Assembly (NCBI RefSeq): GCF_017591435.1
Contig: NC_059301.1
Span: 7,164,049-7,228,048, forward strand
Source: Portunus trituberculatus
Taxonomy: Eukaryota > Arthropoda > Malacostraca > Decapoda > Portunidae
Direction: 5' to 3'
DNA: 64,000 bases
Positions 36,611-50,513 of the stretch are shown piece after piece. The translations under genes and the position numbers were made by a program. Within the stretch, counting starts at the first letter, position 1. The number at the start of each line of letters is the position of its first letter. The notes under the pieces were generated by a model. The model searched no databases. It saw only the letters and a program-made list of their open reading frames with translations, and had not been told where the DNA came from.

Positions 36611-36806
36611 AAATTCTTCCTTATACTCCTTCGTGATTTAAATTTCCTCCTCTGTTTATATCAACACTTTATTATATTATTTTGCGTCTTTTTCCTCTAT
36701 TAACTCAATTTTTTTATCTGTACTGTTAAAATTCTTCCCTTATACTCCTTCGTGATTTATGTTTCCTTGTCTGTTTATATCCACACTTTATTATATTCCT
36801 TTGCGT
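36611..36806 (+). repeat. Two ~118-bp direct repeats
   Basis: Units at about 36612 and 36730 share TTATACTCCTTCGTGATTTA, TCTGTTTATATC and CACTTTATTATATT. Possibly a minisatellite with two copies. Immediately outside the Merlin-like element. Confidence 0.8.
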
Positions 36807-36918
36807 TGTACTGCATATTTTCCTTCTTCCAACCCCGAACATCTCGCGCCGCGGACACTGACACCTGTTGATCGTAGCGTGTATCCTGTTTGGGTCTATA
36901 ATAGTGTTGACGTCTTAT

Positions 36919-36919
<1 letters not shown>

Positions 36920-36995
<76 letters not shown>
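36920..36995. repeat. (AC)n at the 5' end of SINE1
   Basis: 38 units ending at the first base of the tRNA-like head. Confidence 0.97.
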
Positions 36996-36998
<3 letters not shown>

Positions 36999-37254
36999 CG
37001 GTAGCTCAGTGGTTAGAGCGCTGGCTTCACAAGCCAGAGGACCGGGGTTCGATTCCCCGGCCGGGTGGAGATATTTGGGTGTGTCTCCTTTGACGTGTAG
37101 GTGCTGTTCACCTAGCAGTGAGTAGGTACGGGATGTAAATCGAGGAGTTGTGACTTTGTTGTCCCGGTGTGTGGTGTGAGCCTGGTCTCAGGCCTATCCG
37201 AAGATCGGAAATAATGAGCTCTGAGCTCGCTCCGTAGGGTAACGTCAAACAGTG

Positions 37255-37260
<6 letters not shown>
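36996..37260 (+). mobile_element. SINE1, complete, tRNA-Val(CAC)-like head
   Basis: The head at 36996-37067 folds as a tRNA-like cloverleaf: D-arm region TAGCTCAGTGGTTAGAGC (A box), anticodon stem CTGGC/GCCAG around loop TTCACAA (anticodon CAC, Val), T-arm CGGGG-TTCGATT-CCCCG (B box). The acceptor stem pairs only with wobbles and the 3' part continues into a body with a 3' domain (GGTCTCAGGCCTATCCGAAG, CCGTAGGGTAACG), so it is a SINE and not a tRNA gene. It ends in CAAACAGTGAAATACA followed by (GA)n. It lacks about 30 bp present in the other two copies. Confidence 0.85.

Positions 37261-37313
<53 letters not shown>
37261..37313. repeat. (GA)n after SINE1
   Basis: 26 units directly downstream of the SINE 3' end. 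Confidence 0.97.
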
Positions 37314-37316
<3 letters not shown>

Positions 37317-37457
37317 CAAATAACCCTTCAGCAGCAAGAGATTGCAATCAGCTACCGTAGAAGGAGAAGAAGGATGCGTTGGTGGTGGTGGTGGTGGTTC
37401 AGGTGCTCAGTAGAAGATTAATGATCTCGCCCACGTCAAATATTTTCACAACTTTGT

Positions 37458-37597
<140 letters not shown>

Positions 37598-37684
37598 TCT
37601 ATTAATTTTACACCCTGTATTACTTGTTCACTTTGTTTAGTTGCCAGTTATTCAGTTGATTCATATATTACCAATGAGTTTTCT

Positions 37685-40123
37685 TTTTTTTTTTTTTACG
37701 TAGGGAAGAGGGCCAGCCAAGGGCAAAAAATAGAAAGTTAAAAAAAGGCCCACTTGAGCGTTGGCTCTCTAAAAAGTGCAAAAAGTGCCAAAACCGTCAG
37801 CCAGAATTAGGGGAGCAAATGCCTCGATACCTCCCTCTTAAAAAAGACAAGTTGTAGGAATTCGGAAATACAGATGCAGGGAGGGAGTTCCAGAGTTTAC
37901 CAGTGAAAGGGATGAATGACCGAGAGTACTGGTTAACTCTTGCATTAGAGAGTTGGACAGAATAGGGATGAGAGGAAGAAGAAAGCCTTGTGCAGCGAGG
38001 CCGCAGGAGGAGAGGAGGCATGCAGTTAGCAAGATCAGTAGAACAGTTACCATGAAAATAGCGATAAAAGATAGAAAGGGATGCAACATTTCGGCAGTGA
38101 GAAAGAAATTGAAGACAGTTAGTGAGACGAGGGGAGTTGATGAGACGAAGAGCTTTCGATTCCACCCTTTCAAGTAAAGCTGTGTGACTGGAATCCCCCA
38201 AACATGCGAAGAGTACTTCATACAGGGACGGATAAGGCCCTTATACAGAGTAAGCAGTTGGAGGGGCGAGAAAAACTGGCGGAGACGCCTCAGAACACCT
38301 AACTTCATAGAAGCTGTTTTAGCAAGAGACGAAATGTGTAGTTTCCAGTTAAGATTATGAGCAAAGGACAGACCGAGGATATTCATTGTGGAAGAGGGAG
38401 ACAGTTGAGTGTCATTGAAGAAGAGAGGATAGTTGTCTGGAAGGTTGTGTCGAGTTGATAAATGGAGGAATTGAGTTTTTGAGGCATTGAAAACTACTAG
38501 ATTTTCTCTGCCCCAATCGGAAATGTTTGAAAGATCGGAAGTCAGGCGTTTTGTGGCGTCCCCGCGTGATCTGTTAATTTCCTGAAGGGTTGGACGTCTC
38601 TGAAAGAAAGTGGAAAGATGTAGGGTAGTATCATCAGCGTAGGAATGGATAGGGCAAGAAGTTTGGTTAAGAAGGTCATTAATGAATAATAGAAAGAGAG
38701 TGGGTGACAGGACAGAACCCTGAGAAACACCACTATTAATAGGTTTAGGAGAAGAACAGTAGCCGTCTACCACAGCAGCAATAGAGCGGTCGGAAAGGAA
38801 ACTTGAGAAAAAGTTGCAGAGAGAAGGATAGAAGCCGTAGGAGGGCAGTTTTGAAATCAAAGCTTTATGCCAGACTCTATCAAAAGCTTTTGATATGTCT
38901 AACGCTACAGCAAAAGTTTCACCGAAATTTCTAAAAGAGGATGACCAAGACTCAGTAAGGAAAGCCAGAAGATCACCAGTAGAGCGACCTTGACGGAAGC
39001 CATACTGGCGATCAGACAGAAGATTGTGAAGTGACAGATGTTTGAGAATCTTTCTAATCAGGATAGATTAAAAAACAACCAAGAGATTAAAGCTGTACGA
39101 CGGTAGTTTAAGTGGTTAGAACGGTCACCCTTTTTAGGAACAGGCTGAATGTAGGCGAACTTCCAGCAGGAAGGAAAGGTAGAAGTCGATAGACAAAGTT
39201 GGAAGAGTTTGGCCAGGCAAGGTGTAAGGACAGAAGCACAGTTTTGAGAACAATAGGAGGGACCCCATCAGGTCCATAAACCTTCCGAGGGTTTAGGCCA
39301 GCAAGGGCATGGAAAACATCATTACGAAGAATTTTAATTGTAGACATGAAATAGTCAGAGGAAGGAGGAGAAGGAGGGACAAGCCCAGAATCGTCCAAGG
39401 TGGAGTTGTGAGCAAAGGTTTGAGAAAAAGAGTTCAGCTTTAGAGACAGAAGAGATGGCAGTGGTGCCATCAGGATGAAATAAAGGAGGAAAGATGAAGA
39501 AGTGAAGTTATTTGAGATGTTTTTGGCTAGATGCCAGAAGTCACGAGGGTAGTTTGAGTTTGAAAGATTTTGACATTTTCTATTTATGAAAGAGTGTTTG
39601 GCAAGTTGAAGAACAGACTTGGCATGATTCCGGGCAGAGATATAAAGTGCATGAGATTCAGGAGATGGAAGGCTCAAGTACCTTTTGTGGGCAACCTCTC
39701 TATCATGTATAGCACGAGAACAGGCTGAGTTAAACCAAGGTTTAGAAGGTTTAGGTTGAAAAAAGAATGAGGAATGTACGCCTCCATGCCAGATACTAAC
39801 ACCTCTGTTATGCGTTCAGCACAAAGAGAGGGCTCTCTGACACGGAAGCAATAATCATTCCAGGGAAAATCAGCATAATACCTCCTCAGGTCCTCCCAGC
39901 TGGCAGAGGCAAAACGCCAGAGGCACCTTTGCTTTGGGGAATCCTGCGGAAGGATTGGAGAAATAGGACAAGATAAAGAAATGAGATTGTGATCAGAGGA
40001 GCCCAACGGAGATGAAAGGGTGACAGCATAAGCAGAAGGGTTAGAGGTGAGGAAGAGATCAAGAATGTTGGGTGTGTCTCCAAGACACAAGCTATGTAAT
40101 GTTTGGAGGGAATAGTCAAGAGT
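37685..40123 (-). mobile_element. Family B LINE copy B3, 5'-truncated, good RT
   Basis: Minus strand, starting inside the endonuclease (NILDLFLTSNPSAYAVTLSS, GSSDHNLISLSCPISP) at the (AC)n junction near 40130. RT: NDVFHALAGLNPRKVYGPDG, NPSNYRPI-type region near 39090, YGFRQGRSTG-type near 39000, then the long frame at 37838-38860. 3' UTR contains GGCCCACTTGAGCG-like sequence read on the plus strand and ends with poly-T (plus) at 37685-37697. The 3' UTR differs from copies B2 and B5, marking a subfamily. Confidence 0.88.
37838..38860 (-). pseudogene. LINE B3 reverse transcriptase C-terminal half
   Basis: 340 codons open: SKLPSYGFYPSLCNFFSSFL, SGVSQGSVLSPTLFLLFIND, HSYADDTTLHLS (YADD at residues 74-77), WGRENLVVFNASKTQFLHLS, LNILGLSFAHNLNWKLHISS, RRLRQFFSPLQLLTLYKGLI, RPCMKYSSHVWG. 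A frame change near 38190 moves the C-terminal part into 37797-38201 (RVNQYSRSFIPFTGKLWNSL). Upstream RT blocks are in other frames, so not functional. Confidence 0.85.
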
Positions 40124-40132
40124 ATGTTTCAG

Positions 40133-40133
<1 letters not shown>

Positions 40134-40226
<93 letters not shown>
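40134..40226. repeat. (AC)n at the 5' junction of LINE B3
   Basis: About 46 units. Confidence 0.97.
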
Positions 40227-40228
<2 letters not shown>

Positions 40229-40281
40229 CTGTACTCTCCCGGACCTCCATATACTGTATTTTATGGCGATGTACTGGTGGG

Positions 40282-40282
<1 letters not shown>

Positions 40283-40349
<67 letters not shown>
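40283..40349. repeat. (GA)n microsatellite
   Basis: 33 units. Confidence 0.97.
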
Positions 40350-40352
<3 letters not shown>

Positions 40353-40394
40353 GAGGAAGCTGTAATACTCGTGCGAAAATATATATTGCAACAA

Positions 40395-40395
<1 letters not shown>

Positions 40396-40478
<83 letters not shown>

Positions 40479-40479
40479 A
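40396..40479. repeat. Compound (GCA)n(GTA)n triplet array
   Basis: 7-8 GCA units switch to about 20 GTA units, followed by scattered AAT/ATT/AGT triplets to 40580. Confidence 0.95.
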
Positions 40480-41008
40480 AATACCAGTAGTAGTAACATT
40501 AATAATAACATTGACAGTAACAACGAAATCAGCATTATTATTATTATCAGTAGCAGTAGTAGCAGTAGCAGCAATAATACTAACAACTTCAATAACAATA
40601 CCAATGTTCTTATACACAAACGTCTTATTTTATGTTTCCAGTACTTCCATTAGCACTCTCTAAAACAACGTTCTCTGACAACACCTTAAGTAACACTCCA
40701 TGTCCGTGAAACTACAGCGTCATTTTTCTCTTCCTCCTTCACCCACGCGTTGCCAGCACCCCTCCCTCCCTCCCTTCCATACCCTTCCCTCACTTCCTTG
40801 GTCTGCAGCAGCATTCCTCCCTCGCCCCTGCACATGTACGACTCCTTTACTATCGTTTACATTTCCCACTTCCCTTGACAGCTAATGTCCACTGACGTTT
40901 CACCACTGAAGCTTATCTTTGTCTTCCTATTGTACTGCCTGTCACCTCAGCCTTTCTCCTCGTGTTGGCGTGTCTCCCTCTCGTCCTTGTCCTTCTTGTG
41001 TGCATCTT
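40480..41008. other. Unassigned, pyrimidine-rich
   Basis: No gene recognised; C/T-rich with short CTCC runs. Confidence 0.45.
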
Positions 41009-41112
41009 CTCCTCCTCCTTCTCCTCCTCCTCCTCCTCCTCCTCCTATTACTCCAGGTAGTCTCCAGTTACATAAAACTAGTTAGGAGTGAAAAGAAAGG
41101 TATTGAATGTTT

Positions 41113-41165
<53 letters not shown>

Positions 41166-41195
41166 GTGACCTGTCATTTTTTTTTTTTTTTTTGC
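41009..41195. repeat. (CTC)n, (GT)n and poly-T cluster
   Basis: (CTC)n 41009-41046, (GT)23 at 41117-41164, T17 at 41178-41194. Confidence 0.95.
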
Positions 41196-41425
41196 TGTTC
41201 CTTGTGTTGTGTTGAAGCTTTTATGTCGTGGAGTTTTATGGTTTTGACCCTTTTTCTTTTTTCTTTTCTTTTTTTTAATGAGGTAACAACAGAAAACGTG
41301 AAGAAAATTGCTAAGGGGGAGAAAACAACGTGATATTCTAATTGTTGTATTGTTTTCTTCCTTGTTTTTTTTTTTTTTTTTTTAATCTATGTATCAAAAT
41401 TAGTGATGATGTGTTTAGTGCATTG

Positions 41426-41811
<386 letters not shown>

Positions 41812-42128
41812 TTAGGGAAAGGGCAACATAAAAGAGGGATGGAGGTAAAATTAAGGAGAGAAGAGAGAAGGGAAGGTAAAAAGGATTATTATGGAGGTAA
41901 AGATAGGCGGAAGGAAGGAAGGAAGGATGGGAGGGAGAGAGAGAGAGAGAGAGACAGAGAGAGGGTGGGGGACGGGAGGTGGGTGTGAGAAATTAAAGAA
42001 AGAAGACAAGGTGAAGGAAACCAAAAGAATGAAAATGACGCTTCTCCTTTGTGATGTAAGTTAGGGGCAATTGTCTTTGTATAATTTAATGGCGTGTGCG
42101 TATGTATATGTGTGTGTTCACCTTGAAG

Positions 42129-42269
<141 letters not shown>

Positions 42270-42408
42270 CCCATCACGTGACCACAACTATGAGTATGCC
42301 ATCCCGCCACACTCTCACTCTTGCTGCTGGGACTGTCACTTGAAACACTTAATGGCTTCAGGTGGTGCAGACACATACCCATTGCTTGAATCTCACACGG
42401 ACGCTGCC

Positions 42409-42623
42409 TTAACCCCTACGATACTGGGACCCATTTTTTACCTTGAGATTTCTGTACGATTAGACCATTTTATTGACATTACGAAGGGTTTATGGAGGTC
42501 AGAAGATTAATGGCCACAGTCTTCGCTATTTCAATCCCCTTCATAAGTTCCTGAAGCTGTATAAAACCACTAAATAGTAACCAGAATGAGTATGAAAGTG
42601 CGTCACGGTACTGAAGGGGTTAA
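42409..42623 (-). mobile_element. TTAA-flanked MITE, copy 2
   Basis: TTAA at both ends; CCCCTACGATACTGGGAC at the left and GTACTGAAGGGG at the right. Internal TGGAGGTCAGAAGATTAATG is the complement of the copy 1 landmark, so this copy is inverted relative to copy 1. Confidence 0.85.
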
Positions 42624-43000
42624 AGAATGTATGTTATGAGGAGGGATGACAGACTATAGGGTAACAAGAACAGTATTGAAGGAAGCAGGTGAGGTTGCAG
42701 ATGGAAGTGTTTTGTTTGAAGGAAAGTGGTTGGGAAAAAAACTCAGACAAACTAGAAAATGAGAGGAAAATAAAGGAATGAAGAAAGAAGATACGGAAAT
42801 GAGAAAAAAATATATATAGAACGTGATGTGAAAATAAGAATAAGAAGATTAAGGCGAAAGAGTGATAGGTTCTCAAAAAAAATAAAAAAAATAGTAATGA
42901 GCGAAAAGGCGTATATGTGAAGGAGAAGAGGGGATGAAGTAGAAGGAGGTGATAGTGACAATGACGATGATCACACAACAATATAGAAGAAGAAAAAGAA

Positions 43001-43031
<31 letters not shown>

Positions 43032-43251
43032 GGAAAAATAGACAAGAATACAATGAAGAAGATAAAGGAGAATAAAAGAACAAGAACAAGAAAAGAAGAA
43101 AACAAAAAGACAAAGAAGCAGAAGAGAAGAAGAAGAGAAAGAGAAATAGAAGGAGGAGAAGGAGGAAAACGAAAAAGAAAAAAAAAACAGAAAACATGAA
43201 CAAGATCACAATAATACTCGTTATCAAAAACAAAACAAATAAGAACCCAAG

Positions 43252-43252
<1 letters not shown>
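42624..43252 (+). repeat. Purine-rich plus strand, GAA/AAG-rich
   Basis: No gene. Dominated by A and G for over 600 bp, with an AAG-rich core at 42985-43030 and AAGA/GAAA units after it. Long minus-strand frames of Phe, Leu and Ser here are products of that composition. Confidence 0.7.
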
Positions 43253-43333
<81 letters not shown>

Positions 43334-43335
43334 TC

Positions 43336-43399
<64 letters not shown>
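43253..43399. repeat. Compound (CA)n(CT)n
   Basis: (CA)38 then a CACTCACTCTCACT transition, then (CT)30. Confidence 0.97.
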
Positions 43400-43402
<3 letters not shown>

Positions 43403-44110
43403 CTCTTATAGCATGACGTACTGCCTTGCTACTCCTAACAAATGAGGGAACAAGAGGTGGACAGCGTATAATGGTTTACTCGTAGTTCTCGGAAGGACAG
43501 AGTGGAAGGCAGGAGTGTTGAGGGGAGAGTAGGCGGAAGATTGATATTTACTGCCCTGTTCAAGTCTCGAGGAGGGAGGCATGGTTATAAATCTTAATGT
43601 GGGAGGAGGAAGAGAAGGAGGAGGAGGAGGAAGATGATGATGACTACGAAGAAGAAGTTATAGAAGAAGAAAGTGAAGAGGAATTAGTAGGAGAGTAGGA
43701 GGAAGAAAAAGGAGATGGAGAATAAAAATGGAAATGAAAGAAAATTGAAATGCAAAGAAAGACAAAAAGAAGAAAAAATGAAAAAAAAGAAAAAAGAAGA
43801 GGAGGAGAAAGAAGAGGAAGAGGAGGAGGAGGAGCAGGAGAGGGACTACGAGGAAGAAGTAGCAGTTGTAAAGAAGACAGTAAAAGAAATACAAGAGTAG
43901 AAGGAAGGAAAAAAAGAGTTGAGAAGAAAAATAAGAAGAAAAGTAAACGAAGAAAAAAGACGAAAAGAAGAAAATAAAAAAAGTATGAGAAGGAAAAAAG
44001 GAGGAGGAGGAAGGAGAAGAGATGAAGCAGGAATAATAAAAAAGAATAAGAAAAAAAAGTAAACGAAAAAATAATAGTAGTAGTAATAGGAGTAAGAGGA
44101 GGAAAAAGAG

Positions 44111-44142
<32 letters not shown>

Positions 44143-44160
44143 AGAAGAAGAAGAGGACAC
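43400..44160 (+). repeat. Purine-rich plus strand, GGA/GAA-rich
   Basis: From about 43600 to 44158 the plus strand is almost all A and G, in imperfect GAA, GGA and AAAAG units. No gene; apparent ORFs are composition artefacts. Confidence 0.7.
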
Positions 44161-44370
44161 GTGGGTTTAAGGAAGTGGAAATATGGATCGCTCCTCACCC
44201 TTTCACTCTCCACCCACACACTCCACACTCCCTCCCTGTCCTTCACCTCCTGTCTTGCTCCTCCGCCCCGTCCCGCCCTCACAGTTCCTTACCCTCTCCT
44301 TCCTCTTGCCTGTCTCTCGGTGCTTCAGATTTCGGTCCACCTGTCGTTATATGTTGCTCCTTGTGTGTGC

Positions 44371-45022
<652 letters not shown>

Positions 45023-45023
45023 A

Positions 45024-45118
45024 TTTTTTATTTTTATGTCAGAGGAGAGAACTACCAAGGGCAAAAAAATGAACATCAGGAAAAAAAAAAAAAGGCCCAC
45101 TGGAATTGTAGCCTGCAT
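45024..45118 (-). mobile_element. Family B LINE 3' stub (copy B4)
   Basis: TTTTTATTTTTATGTCAGAG, then CCAAGGGCAAAAAAATGAAC and AAAGGCCCAC match the 3' end of copy B3 (37685-37755). Only about 95 bp of the LINE is present, an extreme 5' truncation. Confidence 0.65.
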
Positions 45119-45142
45119 AAAAGATTCAAAAGTATCGTATCG

Positions 45143-45325
45143 TATCCTTCAGTACTGGAACGCATATTTTTTACCATGATTTTTTTGTGCATGGTTAGAC
45201 TATTTTATTGGCGTTAGGAGGTGAAAGGATTAATGGCCAGAGTCTTTACTATCCTAATCACAACATATGTTTCTGAAGCTGTGTGAAATCACCAGATAAC
45301 AACCAGAATGAATGTGCAAATTAAG
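45143..45325 (-). mobile_element. TTAA MITE, copy 3, degraded
   Basis: CCTTCAGTACTGGAACGC, ATTTTATTGGCGTTAGGAGG, GGATTAATGGCCAGAGTC and GAAATCACCAGATAACAACC match copies 2 and 6. Both TTAA ends and the right terminus are lost. Confidence 0.75.
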
Positions 45326-45493
45326 AATGGTGGATGTATGTAAGGCAGTATAAATGAACATTCTTCTTATTGATTCTTGGGTATATATATTTTTTTTTTT
45401 TTTTTGAGTCTTCCCTTCCTACCCTCTTTTATTTTCTTTATTATATTCTTTTATATGCATTTTTATGTTCATTTAGATTTATCCTCTTCTAAA

Positions 45494-45632
<139 letters not shown>

Positions 45633-45888
45633 CTATCTATCTAACCATTCATCTCATCTAACCCAACGAAAACTGACTAGCAACATTCCTATGCTTATCT
45701 ATACCTCCTCCTCTTCCTCTCCTCTGCTTCTTTTCTGTCTCTTCACCCTCACCCCTCCGGTACATGTGAGGTTTACTGCACGTTCCTGTCCCTCATTCAC
45801 CTCAGATCCTTGTGTGTAAACCTCTATAGCCTTTCTGAATTCCCCTTATACTCCTAACGTCCCTTCCCCCAGTCCCCAATGCCTCCCC

Positions 45889-46064
<176 letters not shown>

Positions 46065-46175
46065 GCCGGACATAAATCAGGTTGCGTAACAGGAAGGGAA
46101 GGACGCGGCGTGAGTAGACGAAGACCCGGACCAGATTATTGTGTCATCTAATCTACTGTACAGGGAGACGAGACT

Positions 46176-46181
<6 letters not shown>

Positions 46182-46237
<56 letters not shown>
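46182..46237. repeat. (GA)n microsatellite
   Basis: 28 units, 120 bp from the (CT)n array of opposite strand bias, so the two could pair as an inverted repeat. Confidence 0.97.
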
Positions 46238-46240
<3 letters not shown>

Positions 46241-47460
46241 GTCTTTATTACAGATACACATTATACTTAAACGAAATCGTGAAACTAGAAATGCAGGCAT
46301 GGGAATGACTGAATAGAGAGTCATGGCAGTGTTAAGGAGGAAGTGGAGGATCTATGGGTGAACATGAACAAGGATAGTGAAGCAAAGGATCAGATTATAA
46401 TAAGGGTGAATAGCGGAGTCTGGAAATTAGAGGGTATTTGGAAAAAGAAAAAAAAGCAAGACATTGACATTTGAAATATACAAAAAGGAAAATATTTCAA
46501 AATTAAGGATACTGATTTTATGGTGATAATGAAAACAAAACGAAAATGGATTAAGAAAAAAATAGTTATAATTTTCAGATTGAAAAAAAAAATATATATG
46601 TAAAAATTTCAACAGTATATGGGAAATGTCGTAATAAATGAGAACAAGAGAGAGATGGTGTTTAAAAAAGTTTTGATTATGAAACCAAAAATAAAACAAA
46701 AAAAGCACAAACCAACTTGAATGAAATTGGATAAAAATAAATGACATAGCTAATTCAAGATAAAAGATGAGAAACGTACATTTAAGTAAAGAACTGTTAC
46801 CTGAATACCAAAACACACCAAGAATGATGGAGCCAAGAACGATACACCTGGATAGAGTAGTTCAGTGGAGAAAGGCTAAGGAATTTCGTAGTGAAGGGAG
46901 AAAACCTGATACGCGGAAATGGTGCCTGGAATATAGAGTTTCAGGAAGCTGAACCTGAAGCGAAGGGAACAATTAGGAGAAAAGGGAAGCAAGAATGAGG
47001 AAGGGAGGAAGAGAAACGAAGAAAGAACTGAAGGAAGATCACCAAGACAATGGAGCGAGGATAGTTTAAAGTAGTAGAGATGAAGTATATACAAAAAACA
47101 AATGAATATAAAGGAGGAAGAAGAGAGCGGAGAACACCAAGAAAAGATATCAAATGAAAGAATGAAGAAGTGAGGATGAGCAAAGGAATAAAATACTGAA
47201 AGACTGGAGATGATAGATAATGAAGATGAAATAACGAGGGAATGAATGGTGCTGGAAGAAGAGAGGAAGAGGTGAGCAGAAGGTATGAAAAGGCGGAAAT
47301 GATGATATGGCGTGAGATAAAGAGGAAGAATGAAGTAAGGGAATACAGGTTAGTGGAGAGTAAAACTGAGGGAAGGGGAGCTGAGTGGCATGCATGAATA
47401 GTGAGTGAGTGAAGATGATAAGAGCTTGTGTTCATTGCGTTATTTTTTCTTCCGTACTCA
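46238..47460 (+). other. Long purine-rich stretch, no gene
   Basis: About 1.2 kb in which A and G dominate the plus strand without a simple repeat unit. Frames on the minus strand are Phe/Leu/Ser-rich and unconvincing as genes. Confidence 0.6.
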
Positions 47461-47577
47461 AATGTTGCCGCACTCTGTTGGTGTTGATGCTGCTGCTGCT
47501 GATGATGTCACCTGCAGCAGTACACAGTGGTACTAATCACTGCTGTTACTGCGGTTGTAATTAATGTTGCTGCTCCT

Positions 47578-47800
<223 letters not shown>

Positions 47801-47938
47801 GCCACACGGAAGTCCTCTGCCCTCCAGCGTGAAGCGGGACGGTGGCGTCAGGTAATCGTGACGTCACAAGGATGTTCGTGACGCCACAGACAAGTGGAGC
47901 GCGTGCCCTAGTGACGGATCTCGAATTGGTGACAGGTG

Positions 47939-48177
<239 letters not shown>

Positions 48178-48295
48178 TGTCTGTCTGTGTCTGTGTGTAT
48201 GTGGTGAGTGGCTTTCCGTTGTGGTTTGCGTCGCACCTCGTCTCTCTGATGAGGTATGCGCTACCCTTGTGGTGTTGGTGGTGGTGGTGTGTGGT

Positions 48296-48367
48296 CCTCC
48301 TCCTCCTCCTCCTCCTCCTCCTCCTCCTCCTCCTCCTCCTCCTCCTCCTCCTCCTCCTCCTCCTCCT
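48296..48367. repeat. (CCT)n triplet array
   Basis: 24 units. Confidence 0.97.
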
Positions 48368-48395
48368 TCTGCGGTGTGCCACAATATGCCTCTGC

Positions 48396-48522
<127 letters not shown>

Positions 48523-48581
48523 GACAGTATTATTTTTTCAGGTATGTCGATGGAGACCAGTGAAGCAGTTACTGAAGGTAT

Positions 48582-48582
<1 letters not shown>

Positions 48583-48665
<83 letters not shown>

Positions 48666-48701
48666 ATAGATAAGTAGAGAGATAGATAAGTAGATAGAGA
48701 G

Positions 48702-48796
<95 letters not shown>
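48583..48796. repeat. (GT)n, GATA-type spacer, (GA)n
   Basis: (GT)40 at 48583-48662, GATAGATAAGTAGA units to 48705, (GA)43 at 48709-48796. Confidence 0.96.
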
Positions 48797-48798
<2 letters not shown>

Positions 48799-49410
48799 CC
48801 TTTGTATAACTTTTCATTCATATTTTCCCTGCTTGTTAATTAAATACTAGGTGTATATATTTTTCTTTTTCGATATTGCCCAGTTTCTGTTGCATAATGT
48901 CTCACTTGTACAAAAACCTGAAATTCTAAAATATTTTCTCTGATCTGACTTTTGTTTTTTTAGTTCTAAGATCCGGAATGAATACAAAAGAAAGAAAAAA
49001 AAAAGGAAAATATATATATAAAGAAAAAAAACTTAATACTCATACCTTTACTTCAGTCAGACTCCCTCTCAGTACTCAAGGTGTGTCACTAAACCCTCGA
49101 TCTTTTCATTTAATCCTGTGAAAAAAAAAATGGGAAGAAAAAATAGTTGATAAATCCATAAGCATATACTGACTCGTGGGTGTAAGTGTAGGTGTGTGTG
49201 TGTGTGTGTGTGTGAACCTGGGCGTGGGTGTGGGCGTGTGTGTGTGTGGGTGTGGGTGTATCCGGGTGGGAGCCATTTATAGGCGGCGAAGCTCCAGGCC
49301 ATGACACGGAAAGAAACACGAGGGATTTGGCTGAGAAGGAAGGAGGGAGAAGCTGCACTACTGGAGGGCGTGAGGTAGAGAGGGGAGGAGAGATGGTGAA
49401 GTTTAAGAAT
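48797..49410. other. Unassigned DNA with short (GT)n
   Basis: AT-rich then G-rich with (GT)n at 49191-49214 and GTGGGTGTGGGC variants. No gene. Confidence 0.5.
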
Positions 49411-50187
49411 TTTTTTTTTTTTTTTTTTTTTTTTTACATTACAAGGGCACTGGCCAAGGGAAAACAAAGTGTTGGAAAAAAAAAATCCCGCTGGTTGCCA
49501 GGCCCTGTTAAGAGGAAAGTAGAGAAAAAACAAAAAATCTAAAGGAGGGTCCAGTTAACGTAAGAGGTGTCTTGACACTCCTCTTTTGAAAGAGTTTAAG
49601 TCATAGGCAGGTGGAAATACAGACACAGGTAGAGAGTTCCAGAGTTTACCAGTGTAGGGAATGAAGGAGTGAAGATACTGGTTAACTCTTGCATTAGGAA
49701 GATGGACAGAATAGGGATGAGAAGAAGTAGAGAGTCTTGTGCAGCGAGGCCGCAGGAGGGGAAGGCATGCAGTTAGCAAGTTCAGAAGAGCAGACAGCAT
49801 GAAAACAGCGGTAGAAGACAGATAAAGATGCAACATTGCGGCGGTGACTTAAAGAATCAAGACAGTCAGTTAGAGGAGAAGAGTTGATAAGACGAAAAGC
49901 TTTAGATTCCACCTTGTTTAGTAAAGCTGTGTGTGTGGATCCCCAGACATGAGAGCCATACTCCATACACGGGCGGATAAGGCCCTTGTACAGAGCAAGC
50001 AGCTGGGAGGAGAGAAAAATGGACGAAGACGCCATAGGACACCTAACTTCTTGGAAGCTGATTTAGCAAGAGTAGAGATGTGAAATTTCCAGTTTAGATT
50101 TTTAGTGAAGGATAGACCGAGTGTGTTTAATGTAGAGGAGAGGGAAGTTGAGTGTTATTGAAGAAGAGGATAGTTGTCTGGAAGGTA
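49411..50187 (-). mobile_element. Family B LINE copy B5, 3' part, almost identical to B2
   Basis: Plus strand begins with poly-T then TTACATTACAAGGGCACTGG, the complement of the B2 tail. Minus frames at 49694-50035 and 49555-49836. The 93-codon frame ending KLWNSLPVSVFPPAYDL...RHLLR is identical in sequence to that of B2 at 35161-35442. 5' truncation falls just after DNYPLLFFNNTQL-equivalent codons at about 50187. B2 and B5 share the same 2-base deletion relative to B3. Confidence 0.9.
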
Positions 50188-50433
50188 AGAAAAGAAAGAA
50201 AGTTTGAGGGAGAGTTAAGAATAGATATGAAAGGGAAGAAAAGTAATATATAAGAAAGGGGTTAGAAAGAGATAGAAACACATTGTAGGTTAGTGAGGTG
50301 TGACAAAAGTGAAGTTAAGAATGGTTAGAAAAAGAAGAATATTTGAAAGAAAGTAAGTTTGAAGGAGGTAAAGTTAAGCATAGATATTATAAGGAAGAAA
50401 GGAACATTATATGAAAAAATAATATCTAAGAAA

Positions 50434-50513
<80 letters not shown>

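Noticed and set aside
36996..37067. Functional tRNA-Val gene
   Set aside because: The cloverleaf is recognisable, but the acceptor stem relies on wobble pairs with an extra base and the sequence continues into a SINE body seen elsewhere; no T-run terminator follows the tRNA part.
43644..44282. 212-codon minus-strand frame rich in Leu, Phe, Ser and Pro (possible membrane protein)
   Set aside because: It mirrors purine-rich imperfect repeats on the plus strand; overlapping frames are equally open.
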